64,000 nucleotides of DNA from the NCBI GenBank assembly GCA_034440575.1, contig JAOTOL010001304.1, forward strand, positions 213,501-277,500, given 5' to 3'. Positions 27,517 through 37,919 of this stretch are shown here, one piece after another (position 1 is the first letter of the stretch; every line of letters starts with the position of its first letter). The position numbers and the translations under genes are program-made. The stretch is from Imbricaverruca yamaguchii. Lineage: Eukaryota; Arthropoda; Thecostraca; Neoverrucidae. A model generated the notes under the pieces. The model ran no database searches. It saw only the letters and a list, made by a program, of their open reading frames with translations, and was not told the origin of the DNA.

Positions 27517-29594
27517 ATCCGAGTGACATGTGAGCAGGGCGGGGTCCGAGTGACATGTGAGCAGGGCGGGGTCCGAGTGACATGTGAGCAGGGCGGGGTC
27601 CGAGTGACATGTGAGCAGGGCGAGGTCCGAGTGACATGTGAGCAGGGCGGGGTCCGAGTGACATGTGAGCAGGGCGGGGTCCGAGTGACATGTGAGCAGG
27701 GTGAGCGGGCGGGGGTGACATGTGAGCAGGGTGGGGTCCAGTGACATTGAGCAGGGCGAGGTCCGAGTGACATGTGAGCAGGGCGGGGTCGGTGACATGA
27801 GCAGGGCGGGGTCCGAGTGACATGTGAGCAGGACGGGGTCCGAGTGACATGTGAGCAGGGCCGGGTCGGAGTGACATGTGAGCAGGGCGAGGTCCGAGTG
27901 ACATGTGAGCAGGGGGGGTCCGAGTGACATGTGAGCAGGCGGGTCGAGTGACATGTGAGCAGGGCGGGGTCGAGTGACATGTGAGCAGGGCGAGGTCCGA
28001 GTGACATGTGAGCAGGGCGGGGTCCGAGTGACATGTGAGCAGGGCGGCGAGTGACATGTGAACAGGGCGAGGTCCGAGTGACATGTGAGCAGGTGGGTCC
28101 AGTGACATGTGAGCAGGGCGGGGTCCGAGTGACATGTGAGCAGGGCGGGGTCCGAGTGAATGTGAGCATGTGAGCAGGGCGGGGTCCGAGTGACATGTGA
28201 GCAGGGCGGAGGTCCGAGTGACATGTGAGCAGGGCGGGGTCCGAGTGACATGTGAGCAGGGCGGGGTCCGAGTGACATGTGAGCAGGGCGGGGTCCGAGT
28301 GACATGTGAGCAGGGCAGGGTCCGAGTGACATGTGAGCAGGGCGAGGTCCGAGTGACATGTGAGCAGGGCGGGGTGTGGGGCAGGGGGGGTCCGAGTGAC
28401 ATGTGAGCAGGGCGGGGTCCGAGTGACATGTGAGCAGGGGGGTCGAGTGACATGTGAGCAGGGCGGGGTCCGAGTGACATGTGAGCAGGGCGGGGAGTGA
28501 CATGTGAGCAGGGCGAGGTCGTGACATGTGAGCAGGGCGGGGTCGGGAATTGAGCAGGACGGGTCGAGGACATTGAGCAGGCGGGTCAGTGAATTGAGCA
28601 GGGCGAGGTCCGAGTGACAGTGAGCAGGTGAATGTGAGCAGGGCGGTCGACATGTGAGCAGGGAGGTCCAGTGACATGTGAGCAGGGCGAGGTCCGAGTG
28701 ACATGTGAGCAGGGCGGGGTCCGAGTGACATGTGAGCAGGGCGGGGTCCGAGTGACATGTGAGCAGGGCGGGGTCCGAGTGACATGTGAGCAGGGCGGGG
28801 TCCAGTGACATGTGAGCAGGGCGGGGTCCGAGTGACATGTGAGCAGGGCGGGGTCCGAGTGACATGTGAGCAGGGCGGGGTCCGAGTGACATGTGAGCAG
28901 GGCGAGGTCCGAGTGACATGTGAGCAGGGTGGGGTCCGAGTGACATGTGAGCAGGGCGGGGTCCGAGTGACATGTGAGCAGGGCGGGGTCCGAGTGACAT
29001 GTGAGCAGGGCGGGGTCCGAGTGACATGTGAGCAGGGCGGGGTCCGAGTGACATGTGAGCAGGGCGGGGTCCGAGTGACATGTGAGCAGGGCGGGGTCCG
29101 AGTGACATGTGAGCAGGGCGAGTGAAGGTCAGTGACATGTGAGCAGGGCGGGGTCCGAGTGACATGTGAGCAGGGCGGGGTCCGAGTGACATGTGAGCAG
29201 GGCGGGGTCCAGTGACATGTGAGCAGGGCGGGGTCCGAGTGACATGTGAGCAGGGCGGGGTCCGAGTGACATGTGAGCAGGGCGAGGTCCGAGTGACATG
29301 TGAGCAGGGCGGGGTCCGAGTGACATGTGAGCAGGGCGGGGTGGCCGGGTGACATGTGAGCAGGGCGAGGTCCGAGTGACATGTGAGCAGGGCGAGGTCC
29401 GAGTGACATGTGAGCAGGGCGGGGTCCGAGTGACATGTGAGCAGGGCGGGGTCCGAGTGACATGTGAGCAGGATGTGAGCAGGGCGGGGTCCGAGTGACA
29501 TGTGAGCAGGGCGGGGTCCGAGTGACATGTGAGCAGGGCGAGGTCCGAGTGACATGTGAGCAGAGTGAGGTCCAGTGACATGTGAGCAGGGCGA
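27517..29594 (+). repeat. 27-bp minisatellite, about 77 copies
   Basis: Head-to-tail units with core GTGACATGTGAGCAGGGCGG then GGTCCGA. Most units are nearly identical, but 28480-28680 has many small deletions and partial units. Each unit contains a CATGTG E-box and a GGGCGGGG GC box. It lies between the convergent JHBP-like genes 2 and 3. Antisense frames of 360-720 codons and plus-strand VTCEQGG repeats arise because 27 is a multiple of three; no start, signal or homologous protein supports coding. Confidence 0.97.
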
Positions 29595-29940
29595 TGCAGG
29601 CATGGTAACACAAAGCCAGATGCGTGTCGAATTGCATCCCAATTAGGGCCAGGATAAAAGCGGACTTCATTGATTATTTGAGCTTAAGGGTGCGCCGACT
29701 ACGATGTCATTTTGCGCTCATTTATCATTTGCGAGGTCATTTAGCGCCCAAAAGCGGACTTCTTGCAGCACGTGGCGTGTGCTGAGGGCACACTTGATGC
29801 GACCTACAACCTGGCCCCAGCCTGACAGCCGAAGTTGGCCCACATGTTCCATATACCAAGATAAATGAAGTTTGGGCCAATTCCGTCCTCCCAATTATCG
29901 AATAGCTATGGACAAGGGCTACTGGCGTCGAAATCGCGCC

Positions 29941-30193
29941 AAATTCAAATACGTATTCAGAGGGAGCCCTCCATTCAAATACGCATTGACAGGGAGCCCT
30001 CCATTCAAATACGTATTGACAGGGATTTCTCCACGCAAATGCTGATTGGCAGGGATTCCTCCATTCAAATACGTATTGACAGGGATTCCTCCATTCAAAT
30101 GCTGATCGGGAGGGATTCCTCCATTCAAATGTTAATTGGCAGGGTGTTCTTAATTCCCATGCAGACTGGCAGGGAATCCTCTACTCAAATACC
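29941..30193 (+). repeat. 30-bp tandem repeat, about 8 copies
   Basis: Units contain CCATTCAAATACGTATTGAC followed by AGGGATTCCT, with two alternating variants (ATACGTATT and ATGCTGATT). It starts 350 bp after the 27-bp array. Open on both strands because of its period; not a gene. Confidence 0.9.
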
Positions 30194-30970
30194 GACACTC
30201 CAATCTCCTAAGCGTTCTGTATTTTCCCGTCGATATGTGTCTCGCATCGCCCAGTCAACTCCAAATAATATCTGGACAGGCGTGGGTGAACGAGTGGCTC
30301 CTGAGTGTGAACTTCCTGTTCCATGGTCATGACGTTGGTAGTTCAGGGCCATACCTCATTTAATTGTGCTTCAAGTCATATTTGAGCTCAATATTCAATG
30401 GACGTACCCTGCCAGTCATTTTTATTCCGAAGGATTCGTGTCTAATTGTCCTTAAATATGTCGGATCAGCTTGGTCACGAACGTTTGGAATGTTAACAAA
30501 GCAATTTGGAAAAAATGCATGCAAGGTTGCAATATCTAGGTAGTCGAGCTCTACTCCAGTTAAAGCATAGTACCACCTCAAAAACAAACACTACCGTGCA
30601 TGCACCCTCAGAGGGTACACTGAGAAGCTTCGATCTGTGAGTCATTTACGCATACTGTACCACATGGCTCACTTCATATGGTCCTAAGCAACACGACACC
30701 ACATTGGTGATAACAAACACTATATCATGTGAGATCATTACCAGCATCACAATGAGATGCAAACACCTGGAAGTCAATGCGACTGGTGCAAGCGCACTAT
30801 AATCCACTGACGTGGCAGACAAATGGGCTCCGATGCAGGATTTCGGCAGACAGATCCATTACAAATACGGTTGGAATTAATTTGCTCCCATGCCCATTCG
30901 TGCCGATTATGGAAAGAACGAATTTGGCCTATCTTGGGTTATTTCCAATCAGGGTCGGCACACCCGAGCA
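30194..30970. other. 3' flank of JHBP-like gene 3, non-coding
   Basis: No further gene seen between the 30-bp repeat and the stop codon of JHBP-like gene 3. Confidence 0.5.
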
Positions 30971-31579
30971 TCAGTCGTCCTCTTCGAACGAAGGCGCCCA
31001 CGGCACGCTGCCGACGTCCATCAGCGTCACACTGTGTCCCTCGCTCCAGAACTGGCCGGCGATGTTGCTGAAGCGGAGCTCGCCGTCCGTCACGCGCCAC
31101 TCGGCGGTCATGATGAGCCGCAGCCGGAGCACCTCGACGGCCAGCCGCGGGATCCACGAGAGGAACCACAGGCGCGCGCCGCCCTGCACGCGGAACTGCG
31201 GGATGTTGATCTTGGCCTCGACGGTGGTCTGCGTCATGGCGAACTCGTCCAGCGTGATGCCGCTCAGGCCGGTGAGCCGGAAGTCGGTGAACTGCCACTT
31301 GGGCGGCCAGTGCCGCCAGTCGTCCACGTCGTTGGTCGTCAGCGGGTCCAGCACCAGCGTGTCGTTGCCGACCGGGAAGCCGATGGTGATGAGCGGCCGC
31401 ACCAGCTCGAGCAGCACGCGCAGGTGGTCGCGCAGGCAGCCGCCCACGCCGTCGTCCCAGTCGGGGTTCAGGCACCGGCTGAAGAGGAAGTCGAGCGGCT
31501 TTCGACGCCTTCGCCCGTCCGCGGTTTCGAGATGGCAAGCGGCCGCCACCAGCACGGCCAGCAGGACACTGTTCCTCAT
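30971..31579 (-). CDS. secreted takeout/JHBP-like protein 3
   Basis: A 202-residue protein in one uninterrupted exon. Residues 1-20 look like a signal peptide (MRNSVLLAVLVAAACHLETA), followed by a basic GRRRRK stretch. The family pattern is C36-x11-C48, GFPVGNDTLVLDPLTTNDV (67-85), WQFTDFRLTGLSGITLDEF, ARLWFLSWIPRLAVEVLRL and MTAEW (157-161), then GHSVTL and an acidic end (SFEEDD). It is closest to protein 2 (22 gap-free residues around the intron of gene 2), yet lacks that intron, so the intron was gained in gene 2 or lost here. Transcribed toward gene 2. Large plus-strand frames over the same DNA are GC-driven shadows. Function as a secreted lipid carrier is inferred from the fold family only. 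Confidence 0.8.
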   Translation of the reverse strand: MRNSVLLAVLVAAACHLETADGRRRRKPLDFLFSRCLNPDWDDGVGGCLRDHLRVLLELVRPLITIGFPVGNDTLVLDPLTTNDVDDWRHWPPKWQFTDFRLTGLSGITLDEFAMTQTTVEAKINIPQFRVQGGARLWFLSWIPRLAVEVLRLRLIMTAEWRVTDGELRFSNIAGQFWSEGHSVTLMDVGSVPWAPSFEEDD

Positions 31580-31624
31580 GTCGCGGCCCGCGGCGAGGTG
31601 TCTACAGGCTCGCCACCTGGGAGT

Positions 31625-31662
31625 GACTGGAGCTGGCGGGCGGACTGCTCACCGGTTTTATT
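31625..31662 (-). promoter_or_regulatory. TATA-like box and initiator of JHBP-like gene 3
   Basis: On the minus strand AATAAAA (31662-31656) is followed about 33 bp later by CCAGTC with its A at 31628, close to the arthropod initiator. This predicts a 5' leader of about 49 nt. The same architecture is seen at JHBP-like gene 1. Confidence 0.45.
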
Positions 31663-33964
31663 CGCCAGGTTTGTTTCCTTGCAGGAAGTTGGCTACAAGT
31701 TTGGTGTATAGTGAACGTGTTTTTCCTCACTAGACGTGGTCAGAAGGAAGAGACGTTCTGGCTCAGATGCATGAGTAGGTATACCATGGACATGATAAGC
31801 AGCTTTAGTTGTTCTCAGTGGTAATTGAAAATGTATGTGCCAAGGCAGCGGATTAGCGCCTATCCAGACATTTCGTCTTTGTAATCTGTTTGATGAGTCG
31901 CATATCTCACTCCCTTGTTCCGTTTATGGTGAGTTTGCTTCTGCATCTATTCACCTTCCGTTGAGTCGTGATGGTACTGTTCCTTAAAATTCCGGGGCAT
32001 GAATACTGCCTGGTGGTGTCGCTCTCAATAGTTATTTTAAACGCAATCCTGTTCCTCAAACATATGGAGAATTGAGTACTTGAGGCATCATTCGGGAGCG
32101 AATTGCAAATTCACCGCTGGGAATTAGAAGCTCTCAATTGAAATTTAAGGTGCAAGCAGACGAAGACAAGGCAGGGCCGAGACCGTAGGAGTGTGTAAGC
32201 TGGGCCGCATATACCGATGGACATCCTTCTCGCATTTGGATGTTCCACTGCGCTTTCAAGTTTAAATGTTCATCAATTCATCTGATAATCGTTTAATTAC
32301 GTTCGAGTGCAGGAATGGGAACCTCATCCACTCGAGTCTTCACTCATGGCTGTATGCCGTATTTTGTGAAGAGTGGAACACAACACGGCAGATAAGTAGA
32401 TTCTTGAAATCGATTGTGGGAAGCCAATGCATGTATTGGTTATGATGCACGCCAGCGTCGAGGTGCCAGCGTCATAGGGTTCATGCTCAATTGGGATGGC
32501 GGGAACAAATCGGACCATTGACGGGGAAATAGACAAACGCATTACATAAAAGATCATAAGAAGAGCTGTGCTCCAGTAGTGAATAGGCAATGGACGAATC
32601 AACGACATTCTGACAGGAATACCTAATTTGTGGAAAATTTAACGGTGTACATATACAACTTATGAATTGCAATCATATTCGTGCCAGTCTGTGGAACTCC
32701 CAGTCAGTTGTGTGGCCGCGAAATGATTTTTGGGGCTCCAATGTGATTTCCAAGGTCCAAGTGTGATTTTGGTGTCTCCCAGCGTCATAGTCTGTGACCC
32801 CTGCGCGACGTTTAGGGACCCGGATTTCATTTTAAATTGACTAGTATCAACTGAATAGGATCATATGCCCCTGCTAATGGCATGTTTAAAAAAAACCTAG
32901 GGTGCTCTACCGATGACTCCTCTTGTTTTCGTCACCCGCATTTCTCTCGACGGGGATTACTGCATAATATCGTCGAAAAACTCACTCACGAAGAACAGAC
33001 CACTATATTTCGAGTCTGCTGGCGTGAGACCCGCCGTACTGGGTGTCCAACACAGGTGCATCAAGAACACAGGTAAATGCCCAACACAGGTACATCAAAA
33101 ACCATACCAAACCACTTCCCTCACCGAAGAAGCTTGCAGCATGTATGTGCCACCCTCGCCGGAGTATCGTGTAATATCGTTGAAAAACGCTCACGTACGA
33201 ACAAACGATTTGATTTAAAATGTCTGCTGGCCATTAGGCTCACGGCCCCCCGGCGCTGGGCTTAGCCTCATCCCAATCAAGGAAGGGTAGCTGAGGATTC
33301 CGCCTCCCTTGTGTTTGTTTTGCCTGCTGTCCCTAACCCTGAGTGGGAGGGACGTGACATTTGGTGACTTTCCCTATCTTTCTTGTCATGCTTCGTGCCG
33401 AAATTTCGGCTTCATAACTAAGTCGGAGGAGTATCTAGGACAGAATGTTTGGGCATGCGTCCGATATGTCTCTTTGCAGGAACTTAGGAACACCATACAC
33501 ACCTAAATATTTCCATTGCTGTATATTTTTATTGAATGTGGAGGCGACTATAAGTGGGAATCCAAGTGCTCATCCTAGCTTGCCTACCTGAAGAAATGCT
33601 TATTTTGATCATGCCAGGGACGGATTTAGGCGAGGAAAATATGGGCAACAAGTTACTGGTTTACGAAATCGGTGTCATTCATATTACATCGCTTGGTTGG
33701 TTATTTGGGCTCAGGGGCGCATCGACTGTGTTGGTCATATAGCACCTCATATTATCATGGGCACTAGTTGATTTTATGGCAGTATTTCGTGATATACGTA
33801 GCCTACCCCGTTATGTATGAAAGCCCATAGACCAACTTCCATCTTATACCACGGGCACATCCAGGAAATATATACGTGTAAGATATTTCAAATAGCCGTG
33901 CATGATTTAATCCGAGAACTGAGATTCCACAAATACATATCGATTCCGACTATAACTCAAAGTC
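31663..33964. other. non-coding DNA
   Basis: No gene recognised. A degenerate repeat of TGATTTTxGGGGCTCC-like phrases lies at about 32715-32800. Two related stretches with ATAATATCGTCGAAAAAC and GTAATATCGTTGAAAAAC lie near 32960 and 33170. Confidence 0.45.
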
Positions 33965-33978
33965 AGAGACGCAATCAT

Positions 33979-34042
33979 TGGGCGCTACATAACCAGAAGC
34001 AGTTGATGCGCCCTTAAGCCCAAATAATCAATCGATAAATCA
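33979..34042 (+). mobile_element. 64-bp SINE-tail insertion with target-site duplication
   Basis: An insertion that begins TGGGCGCTACATAACC and ends AAGCCCAAATAATCAATC plus a short tail. It is flanked by perfect 14-bp repeats AGAGACGCAATCAT at 33965-33978 and 34043-34056. Its sequence matches the 3' end of the SINE copies near Drp1 and three similar short insertions in the window. Confidence 0.75.
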
Positions 34043-34056
34043 AGAGACGCAATCAT

Positions 34057-35690
34057 GGGAAGTTTCATCAACGCTGGACATAGGAGATATTCCCAGCGGT
34101 CAACAGATGCAGTAGCATTCGTATGCAGGCCTGCCACGATCTCGCTAGCATAATGTCCTGGCAAAGCATACGGATAAAACCGAAAGGTAGGGATTGGTAA
34201 TATGTAAGCATAACAAAATAGTAGGTGCTTGTGGCATTGACTGTGAAGGAAGGTCGACAACAAATAAAACTGATTCTTAGACTCTTGGCTACGCCTTTGG
34301 TTGCTTTTTTGTGTATGTATGGACATCAAATAGTACCTTGGACCAATAAAGATGGCCTACTAGCCACGGGCAATTTTCTCTGTGTAAAATCCGAATGGCC
34401 TGAAATAATTTGCATCTATATACACCCATATTTGGTACATGATCACCAATTTTGAGCATGAGGAAATGTCGAAATTATAAGAAATTCACGCTATGCCAGA
34501 AGAACTCAGTTCAGCTATTTTCCTTTCAAACCAACTTCATAGATTCCAAGATCCATGGGGGGGGGGGGTGGAATCCGCCTATTGCATGTTTGAATCTAGA
34601 AAAGGGGTTTAATGTTACGTGTATTTCCTTATCACGTTCTGGGAGTGAACGAAGCTTTCCAAAGTAATGTGAAGTTCCTACATGACCTCAGTTAAACAAC
34701 AAAATCAATGAAACTACTTTATATGCAAAGCATAAATGTGTTTAAATAATTGGCCGTTGACCGGACTTTAGTTTATTTCACCAGGCCTCAACCGGGCGTG
34801 TTCCCATCAGACCAGCCGGTCCCGGTGTTCGGTCCCCCAACATTTGGTATTTGACACCTCTAGTAGATACCTTTCACACATCACCCTCACTCAAGGTAGC
34901 AACGATAACATACATTGGTAGTTTCGATGAGCTCGGGCGCGTGCAATAGCCATGTAGCGACTGATAGCAGTAGGTAGTTATTATTTACACTCTTTCCATC
35001 GCATGTGTTTGCTGACTATTTGTATGATACTTTTACTACTCATAAGGCTAGTATCTACAACTATTTGAAGTAGAGTATTTGGTTTATGTCACTATCACTC
35101 TTGTACACTTGTGTACACTTCATGGTCCTGACATGCTTTGGAATGTTTTTACGCTGTGACTTCACCTATTAGTGGAGGTTAATAATCTGTTGGTGATTAA
35201 ATATAAATATAGAATTTACAGAACCCGTACAGCCATTGGCACGCAAAGACGCCAGAAGAAATCGACTCAAATACATATTTGGTAAACAGGTCTCGCAATA
35301 TGCTACTGTTAGAGCGCGGTGTCTCTTTTCGGTAGCCGAAATAAATGGCGCAATGACTATCGCAAGTGCATGTCTTAGAGACGATAAGCACTACACATAG
35401 GCACTTTGCATCTCCTAACAGCCTACCGCATTGCACGCCCACTGTGAGAGAACACAACAGTATGCTATGCAACACAAAAATCACAATATTTTCCTCATGT
35501 AGCTACAACATTGACTTCATCAGTGCTCAACAGCAGCGCCGGTATAGCGCGAGTCTGCGACGAGCCGTATGTCCAAACCGGACCGAGGTGATATGAATCG
35601 TGCCACTGACCACAGCACATTGTGACTGACTAGACTGAAGCTCGGTTAGCATCCAGCTCCGCACACAGCCGGTCGGCCACCCGCACTCGG
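34057..35690. other. non-coding DNA downstream of CEP19
   Basis: No supportable gene. It contains the presumed 3' UTR of CEP19 (minus strand). Confidence 0.5.
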
Positions 35691-35939
35691 TCACCACTCG
35701 TCGTCCTCGTCGTCCCAGCCGCTCTCCTGCTTTGGCCCCGCGAAGTCCGCCTGGACGTCGTAGACGAAGTCGGCGTCGCCGGGCCGCACCACGTGGCAGA
35801 GGTAGCGCTCCTCCATGGCGGCCTTCTTCTGGTCCAGCCGCTCCGTCGCCAGCTTGTTGAGGTCCTCGTCCGGGTCGAGGCGGAACTCGGCCTCGACGCG
35901 GGTCAGGATGTCGGATATGTCGCCGCCCGACATACTCTC
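35691..35939 (-). CDS. CEP19: CEP19, exon 2 (C-terminal part)
   Basis: Encodes residues 77-158. On the minus strand the acceptor CATCACAG is followed by GAG AGT ATG TCG, phase 0, which aligns with the vertebrate sequence around LSGQSLAETM. Family blocks are LDPDEDLNKL, a Lys/Glu-rich helix with KKAAMEERY, DADFVYDVQADF, and the acidic end SGWDDEDDEW-stop. The near-identity of DPxEDLNKL and FVYDxxxxF to vertebrate CEP19 makes the assignment secure. The ATG at 35933 is an internal Met, not the start. Confidence 0.88.
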   Translation of the reverse strand, partial: ESMSGGDISDILTRVEAEFRLDPDEDLNKLATERLDQKKAAMEERYLCHVVRPGDADFVYDVQADFAGPKQESGWDDEDDEW

Positions 35940-37495
35940 CTGTGATGGCAGATGTCGGCGTACATTGGTGAGCTCCTACTGGACGGCCACCTGGCGGGCG
36001 GGCGCCGAAGTCCGACACGCCAGCTGGTATTTAAGACACAAATATTTATGCCACATTTCTTCATTAACTTGGCCCTGGGTTTAACAGTTATTTCAACTTT
36101 TCAGGCAGATATTCATTACAATGGATTTATGCTTAAAATGAAGTCAACTAAAGTTACAGTAGCTTAAATTCAACCATAATCTCAATGAGAAAAATATCCT
36201 GCCACCAGAGCAGGATATTTTTACATATATTTCAATACCAAGTGAGGTCATACGCCCAAGTCAAACAACCACCTGGTATGGCTTTATTTTATCTTATGGA
36301 AGGTGGCATGTTGTCGCCAGGGAACGCGGATTGGGAGAGGGGCGTTCAGAGGGGCAAGTTGACCCCTTGTCAATATCATGGGGGTGAAGACCAAGGATAA
36401 AAAACAGACTGTTTCTGGATGCCAAGCATCCAGCATTCGGACCTGCAGCCACGAGGCTGATATAATCCTATGCGACGCTTTCGTGATGCATGCCCCTTCA
36501 CAAAGAAAACAACAGCGCAAAATCGTAGTTGCCGATAAAATATCCTAAGAATATTCCGAGCGACCGGGATTGAATATACGTAATGTCAGATATATTCTCC
36601 GTCGTCCAAATGATAGGAAATTTTATAGGAAGAACTGCGGGACTAAATACACCCAGGCCATCCCCACTGTCCCCCAGCCACCCATGATTTTGCTTCAACA
36701 AATGCCACATTTTAAAACTTCCCCGCAAAGGTAAATTTCGGTCCGGAAGAGGAGATACGTAGGAAGAGTCAGACACGTTCTCTGATCATAATCTTCCCGG
36801 TTTTGGTCACAAGTCACCTGAGGTCATGTCAGGTCACGAAATATTCTGGATTTTCTCTGTCAATCATGTGTAAGTGATCGAACACTGTTTACATTTTTAG
36901 CCATCGCATGACGTAGTTCTATTTCCCATTTTTAACAAATTATTCAGAATTGATGTGAAGAAACAGTCCCAAAGTCGCAATGACCTTACTTGCTTACTTC
37001 AGGAAAGGTACCAGATTTACTGATAGAGTGGAGCTGGAGCAGCCCCGACCCCCACAGTGCTGATGGGGCTAAAACTACATATTCAGACGATAGAACAGAC
37101 GATGAGCAATGCTACAGTTTTTGTTTCATCACTCTTACTCAAATGCAAACAGAAATACTATGCGACGACAGCACATACTACTCTTTGATCCACAGTAAGA
37201 CAGCATACTTGAAGGGACTTGAAAGCGATTATTTCATCTGCTGGTTGGAGATTAAAATTAGCGACCCAAAGTCACAACAATGTAATACCCTGGGTCAATT
37301 TCATCACAGAACGGGAATAGCCTGGGGTGAAAGTGCTTGGAAAACTTTTTAAGTGGGACATCCTAACGCCAGCAGCAGCATCCCCTGCAGGTACGCACCT
37401 GCAGGATACGCAGCATCTTGAACAACTGTCGCTGTGGCACCGGCTGCAGGTGGGGGCTGTGTTGCTTACTCAGCTCCTGCACCACAGGTACGTAC
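35940..37495 (-). other. CEP19 intron
   Basis: A 1556-bp intron bounded by GTACGT and ACAG on the minus strand. It contains the 13-bp hairpin, an AGGTCA cluster (36804-36838) and a partial duplicate of exon 1 at its 5' end. No other gene is seen within it. Confidence 0.75.
36190..36222. other. perfect 13-bp hairpin in the CEP19 intron
   Basis: AAAAATATCCTGC and its exact complement are separated by a 7-nt loop (CACCAGA). It is too short for a microRNA precursor. No function is known. Confidence 0.6.
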
Positions 37496-37581
37496 CTGCA
37501 GGATGCGCAGCATCTTGAGCAGCTGTCGCTGTGGCACCAGCTGCAGGTGGGGGCTGTGTCGCTCCCTCAGCTCCTGCGCGA
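37388..37581 (-). repeat. 97-bp tandem duplication covering the CEP19 exon 1 donor
   Basis: Segments 37485-37581 and 37388-37484 are head-to-tail copies with a handful of differences. The first is the real 3' end of exon 1 with donor CAG|GTACGT. The second, inside the intron, repeats the same coding sequence (ending RQLFKMLRILQ) and its own intact donor CAG|GTGCGT. Because 97 is not a multiple of three, use of the second donor would shift frame and stop after VRTCGAGAE. Confidence 0.85.
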
Positions 37582-37723
37582 CGCGTGAGCAGCTGCTGGA
37601 CGGCGTCAGGCTTTTGACGGGCATCTTGCGCAGCCGGTCGCAGTCTGACGATGTCGGCCGGTACACCAGCAGCAGGCTGGGAGGTGACAGGCGCACGCCC
37701 ACCTTCTTCACAGTCGCCTGCAT
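37496..37723 (-). CDS. CEP19: CEP19, exon 1 (N-terminal part)
   Basis: Encodes residues 1-76 of a 158-residue protein (human CEP19 is 163). The start MQATVKKVGVRLSPPSLLLV matches the family's N-terminal strand region. It is followed by RKMPVKSLTPSSSCSR, then an RQLLKMLRIL helix. The exon ends at ATCCTGCAG|GTACGT in phase 0 and joins 35939. CEP19 sits at the mother centriole and ciliary base and works with the FOP/CEP350 complex and RABL2 to admit intraflagellar transport to cilia. Both exons keep the frame with no damage, so the gene looks functional. Its 5' side is 200 bp from a LINE, and its donor region is duplicated in tandem. Confidence 0.88.
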
Positions 37724-37804
37724 GGGCGCTGGCGACCCGCCACCCGGCTACAACCTTGAGTGAAGGCGGCGCGGAGGGAGCAACCGACGCAGTGTATGCA
37801 GAAC

Positions 37805-37885
37805 AGCAGGCAGCATCAGCACTGAACAGCAGTCAACATCAGTGCTGAACAGCAGGTAGTGTCAGCACTGAACAGCAGGCAGTCA
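37805..37885. repeat. short degenerate repeat upstream of CEP19
   Basis: Three to four copies of a 22-26 bp unit containing CATCAGCACTGAACAGCAG lie in the presumed CEP19 leader or promoter. Confidence 0.7.
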
Positions 37886-37919
37886 GCGCAGATGAGGCTC
37901 GCCCCCTGAACACAAGGAA

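Noticed and set aside
27517..29594. CRISPR-like array
   Set aside because: Units are contiguous tandem repeats without unique spacers, in a eukaryotic genome.
27485..29670. Minus-strand ORFs of 362-722 codons and plus-strand VTCEQGG repeats
   Set aside because: Produced by the 27-bp repeat, whose period keeps frames open; three frames are open at once and no start, signal or homologue exists.
30777..31733. Plus-strand ORFs of 273-318 codons
   Set aside because: GC-rich shadows of JHBP-like gene 3, whose minus-strand frame has a signal peptide and matches two paralogues.
36190..36222. microRNA precursor
   Set aside because: A 13-bp stem with a 7-nt loop is too short for Drosha/Dicer processing.
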